A stretch of DNA of 34,085 bases from NCBI RefSeq assembly GCF_913776365.1, contig NZ_CAJYMO010000136.1:1-34085 (forward strand). The letters are read 5' to 3'. This document shows positions 32,575 to 34,085 of this stretch, piece after piece (the stretch's first letter is position 1; each line of letters starts with the position of its first letter). The notes beneath the pieces were generated by a model that was not told the DNA's origin, did not search any database, and saw nothing but the letters and a program-made list of their open reading frames with translations. Position numbers and translations under genes: made by a program. The DNA is from an uncultured Chryseobacterium sp. (GTDB lineage Bacteria; Bacteroidota; Bacteroidia; Flavobacteriales; Weeksellaceae).

Positions 32575-34062
32575 TTATTTTCTTCTTTTAGCCGGAGCTT
32601 TTCTTTTAGCCGGAGCTTTCTTAACAACAGTTTTCTTCTCTACAACTTCTAGATCAGATTTCTGTAAAGCTTCCCAAGCAGCACCGTTTACTGCTTCAAC
32701 AACTACTTTTCTGTCAGACATTCTTTCAGCATCAGAAGCTTTTTCTGAAACTTTAGCATCTCTTTCACCAACACCGATAGACTTAAGTTGGTTACCGCTA
32801 ACTCCTCTAGCTTCTAAAGCAGCAACTACGGCAGCAGCTCTTTCTCTAGATAATTTAAGGTTGTAAGCAGCAGCACCTTTAGCATCAGTATGACCTGTAA
32901 CTAAGAAAGTAGCGCTATTATCTTGCTTAACAATTGTTGCAGCTTGATCTAACTTACCACTAGATTCAGGTCTGATTGTAGCTTTGTTAAAATCGAATAA
33001 AATATCTTTAAGAGCACCTGTAGCTTCTAAAGCAATTACATCTTTAGGCTTAGGACATCCGTTGTATTCCGGAAGACCTGGAACGGTAGGACAAGCATCA
33101 TCTTTATCAAGGATACCGTCACCGTCTGTATCTGGCCAAGGACAACCGTTGTTTTCAGCCGGACCTGCAACTGTAGGACAAGCATCGTCTTTGTCGATTA
33201 CACCGTCACCGTCTGTATCTGGCCAAGGGCATCCGTTGTTTTCAACCGGACCAGCTACATCTGGACATTGATCATCTTTATCTGGAACTCCGTCACCGTC
33301 AGTATCAGGACATCCCTGGAACTCAGGTAAACCTGGGGTATCAGGACATAAATCGTCTTTATCTAAAATACCATCCTTATCTCTGTCTCTGTTTCCGAAT
33401 CTGAAGTTCAGGGAAGCAGAAGCCTGCCAGAAGTTAGCTACTGTAGATTTATCACCTGGAGTAGATACGTAATCTCCCTGTACTCCCAAACCGAAGTTTT
33501 TCGTTAACCAGAAGTTCACACCGGCACCGGTAGCAACTGTAAAGAAGTTAGCCTTACCGTTTTCAGTACCGTTTTCTCCATTGTTTACCATAACACCATT
33601 AGCATCCATTCTTGGGAATGTCAGGGATGTATAGTCATGTCTTAAATAGTTAGCACCTACTCTTAAATACGGATCGAACCAAGATTCTTCGTTCCATAAA
33701 AGCCCTGCAGCTTTAGCCTGAAAACCAAGACCTGTCATTAACATGAATTCTTTACCCATGTTAAATCTTTTGTTCTCAACATTTCCTACAGTAGTCTGCC
33801 AGTCGATTACCAAACCTTTACCGATGTTCCTAGCTACAGTAAGTTTTGATAGAGGTGGAGTGATAGAGAAATTGTTCACATTGAACATTGTCTTTGTCAA
33901 GTTTCGAGCAGAGAACGTATTACTGAAATTACTTCCCTGTGCAAGGTGATTTTCCGCATGAGCACCAACCCCGATCAACCACGGATTGTTGGTAGTCTGA
34001 GCGAACACAGTAGAAGCAACAGTAAGTGCCAATGCTGAAATTCCTAATTTTAGATTTTTCAT
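32575..34062 (-). CDS. OmpA-family outer membrane protein with TSP3 repeats
   Basis: This 495-aa outer membrane protein has a signal peptide (1-21, ending TVFA before QTTNN), an N-terminal beta-barrel of about 200 residues, four calcium-binding thrombospondin type 3 repeats (DTDGDGVIDKDDACP type, about 225-340), and an OmpA C-terminal peptidoglycan-binding domain (ILFDFNKATIRPESSGKL, then TGHTDAKGAAAYNLKLSRERA, about 355-455). It links outer membrane to cell wall and is usually very abundant. The last 20 residues are a basic, proline-alanine-lysine-arginine tail (VVKKAPAKRKAPAKRRK) not expected in this family. The base use (many A/T third positions) differs from neighbouring genes and suits a highly expressed gene. 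The -33/-7 region is outside the window. Confidence 0.93.
   Translation of the reverse strand: MKNLKLGISALALTVASTVFAQTTNNPWLIGVGAHAENHLAQGSNFSNTFSARNLTKTMFNVNNFSITPPLSKLTVARNIGKGLVIDWQTTVGNVENKRFNMGKEFMLMTGLGFQAKAAGLLWNEESWFDPYLRVGANYLRHDYTSLTFPRMDANGVMVNNGENGTENGKANFFTVATGAGVNFWLTKNFGLGVQGDYVSTPGDKSTVANFWQASASLNFRFGNRDRDKDGILDKDDLCPDTPGLPEFQGCPDTDGDGVPDKDDQCPDVAGPVENNGCPWPDTDGDGVIDKDDACPTVAGPAENNGCPWPDTDGDGILDKDDACPTVPGLPEYNGCPKPKDVIALEATGALKDILFDFNKATIRPESSGKLDQAATIVKQDNSATFLVTGHTDAKGAAAYNLKLSRERAAAVVAALEARGVSGNQLKSIGVGERDAKVSEKASDAERMSDRKVVVEAVNGAAWEALQKSDLEVVEKKTVVKKAPAKRKAPAKRRK
33050..33390 (-). repeat. In-gene TSP3 repeat tract, 87-bp period
   Basis: Successive copies of a segment coding for DTDGDGVIDKDDACPTVAGPAENNGCP-type units recur every 87 bp (29 codons); ACCGTCTGTATCTGGCCAAG at 33121 recurs nearly identically at 33208. 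The nucleotide similarity is high enough for copy-number change by recombination. Confidence 0.85.
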
Positions 34063-34085
34063 AGAATTAAATGATTAAATAATTG

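Overview
The window looks like chromosomal DNA of a Flavobacteriia member, most likely Chryseobacterium or a close relative. The evidence is a type IX secretion (T9SS) C-terminal sorting domain, a methionine synthase split into two genes, promoter motifs of the Bacteroidetes TTG-N20-TAnnTTTG type, a large OmpA protein with thrombospondin type 3 repeats, and the overall style of the proteins. No rRNA, tRNA, prophage or CRISPR array was found. Most genes are complete chromosomal housekeeping genes.

Layout. Bases 1-1770 hold no convincing gene. They contain a leftward promoter at the edge, a 15.8-copy pentanucleotide tandem repeat, two perfect 33-bp palindromes, a cluster of GC-rich hairpins and a few decayed protein-like fragments. 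Next, on the minus strand, come cysS and folE. Divergent from folE are a YghO-like acetyltransferase-fold protein and a small membrane protein. From 17.0 kb leftward to 6.3 kb runs a methionine cluster on the minus strand: SAM-I riboswitch, metX-like acyltransferase, kinase-less homoserine dehydrogenase with ACT domains, metZ-like sulfhydrylase, an IS200-type REP-associated transposase with its own repeats, the homocysteine-methyltransferase half of MetH, a membrane fatty acid desaturase, the folate/B12/activation half of MetH, and metF with a terminator. Together these enzymes take aspartate semialdehyde through homoserine, acyl-homoserine and homocysteine to methionine and supply the methyl-folate.

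On the plus strand follow a large clan GH-G (GH63-like) glycosidase and a secreted T9SS cargo protein. From 28.7 to 21.8 kb on the minus strand lies a conserved but poorly understood membrane cluster: SpoIIM-like protein, multi-pass membrane protein, DUF4129, DUF4350, MoxR AAA+ ATPase, DUF58 and OsmC, with an RDD membrane protein divergent from it. The right end carries a small GNAT protein, a MurG-like glycosyltransferase coupled to an LpxH-like phosphoesterase, a YebC family regulator and a highly structured OmpA-family outer membrane protein.

The most interesting material is outside plain gene calls. It includes the SAM-I riboswitch heading a met cluster that also contains a desaturase; 8-bp tandem arrays built on CATTGnTA in three places, two of them inverted around a short core; a 7-bp array touching the osmC start; a 135-bp inverted-repeat element after the 161-aa protein; and the RAYT/REP elements. 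All functional calls rest on reading motifs and on recalled family knowledge. No database search was run.
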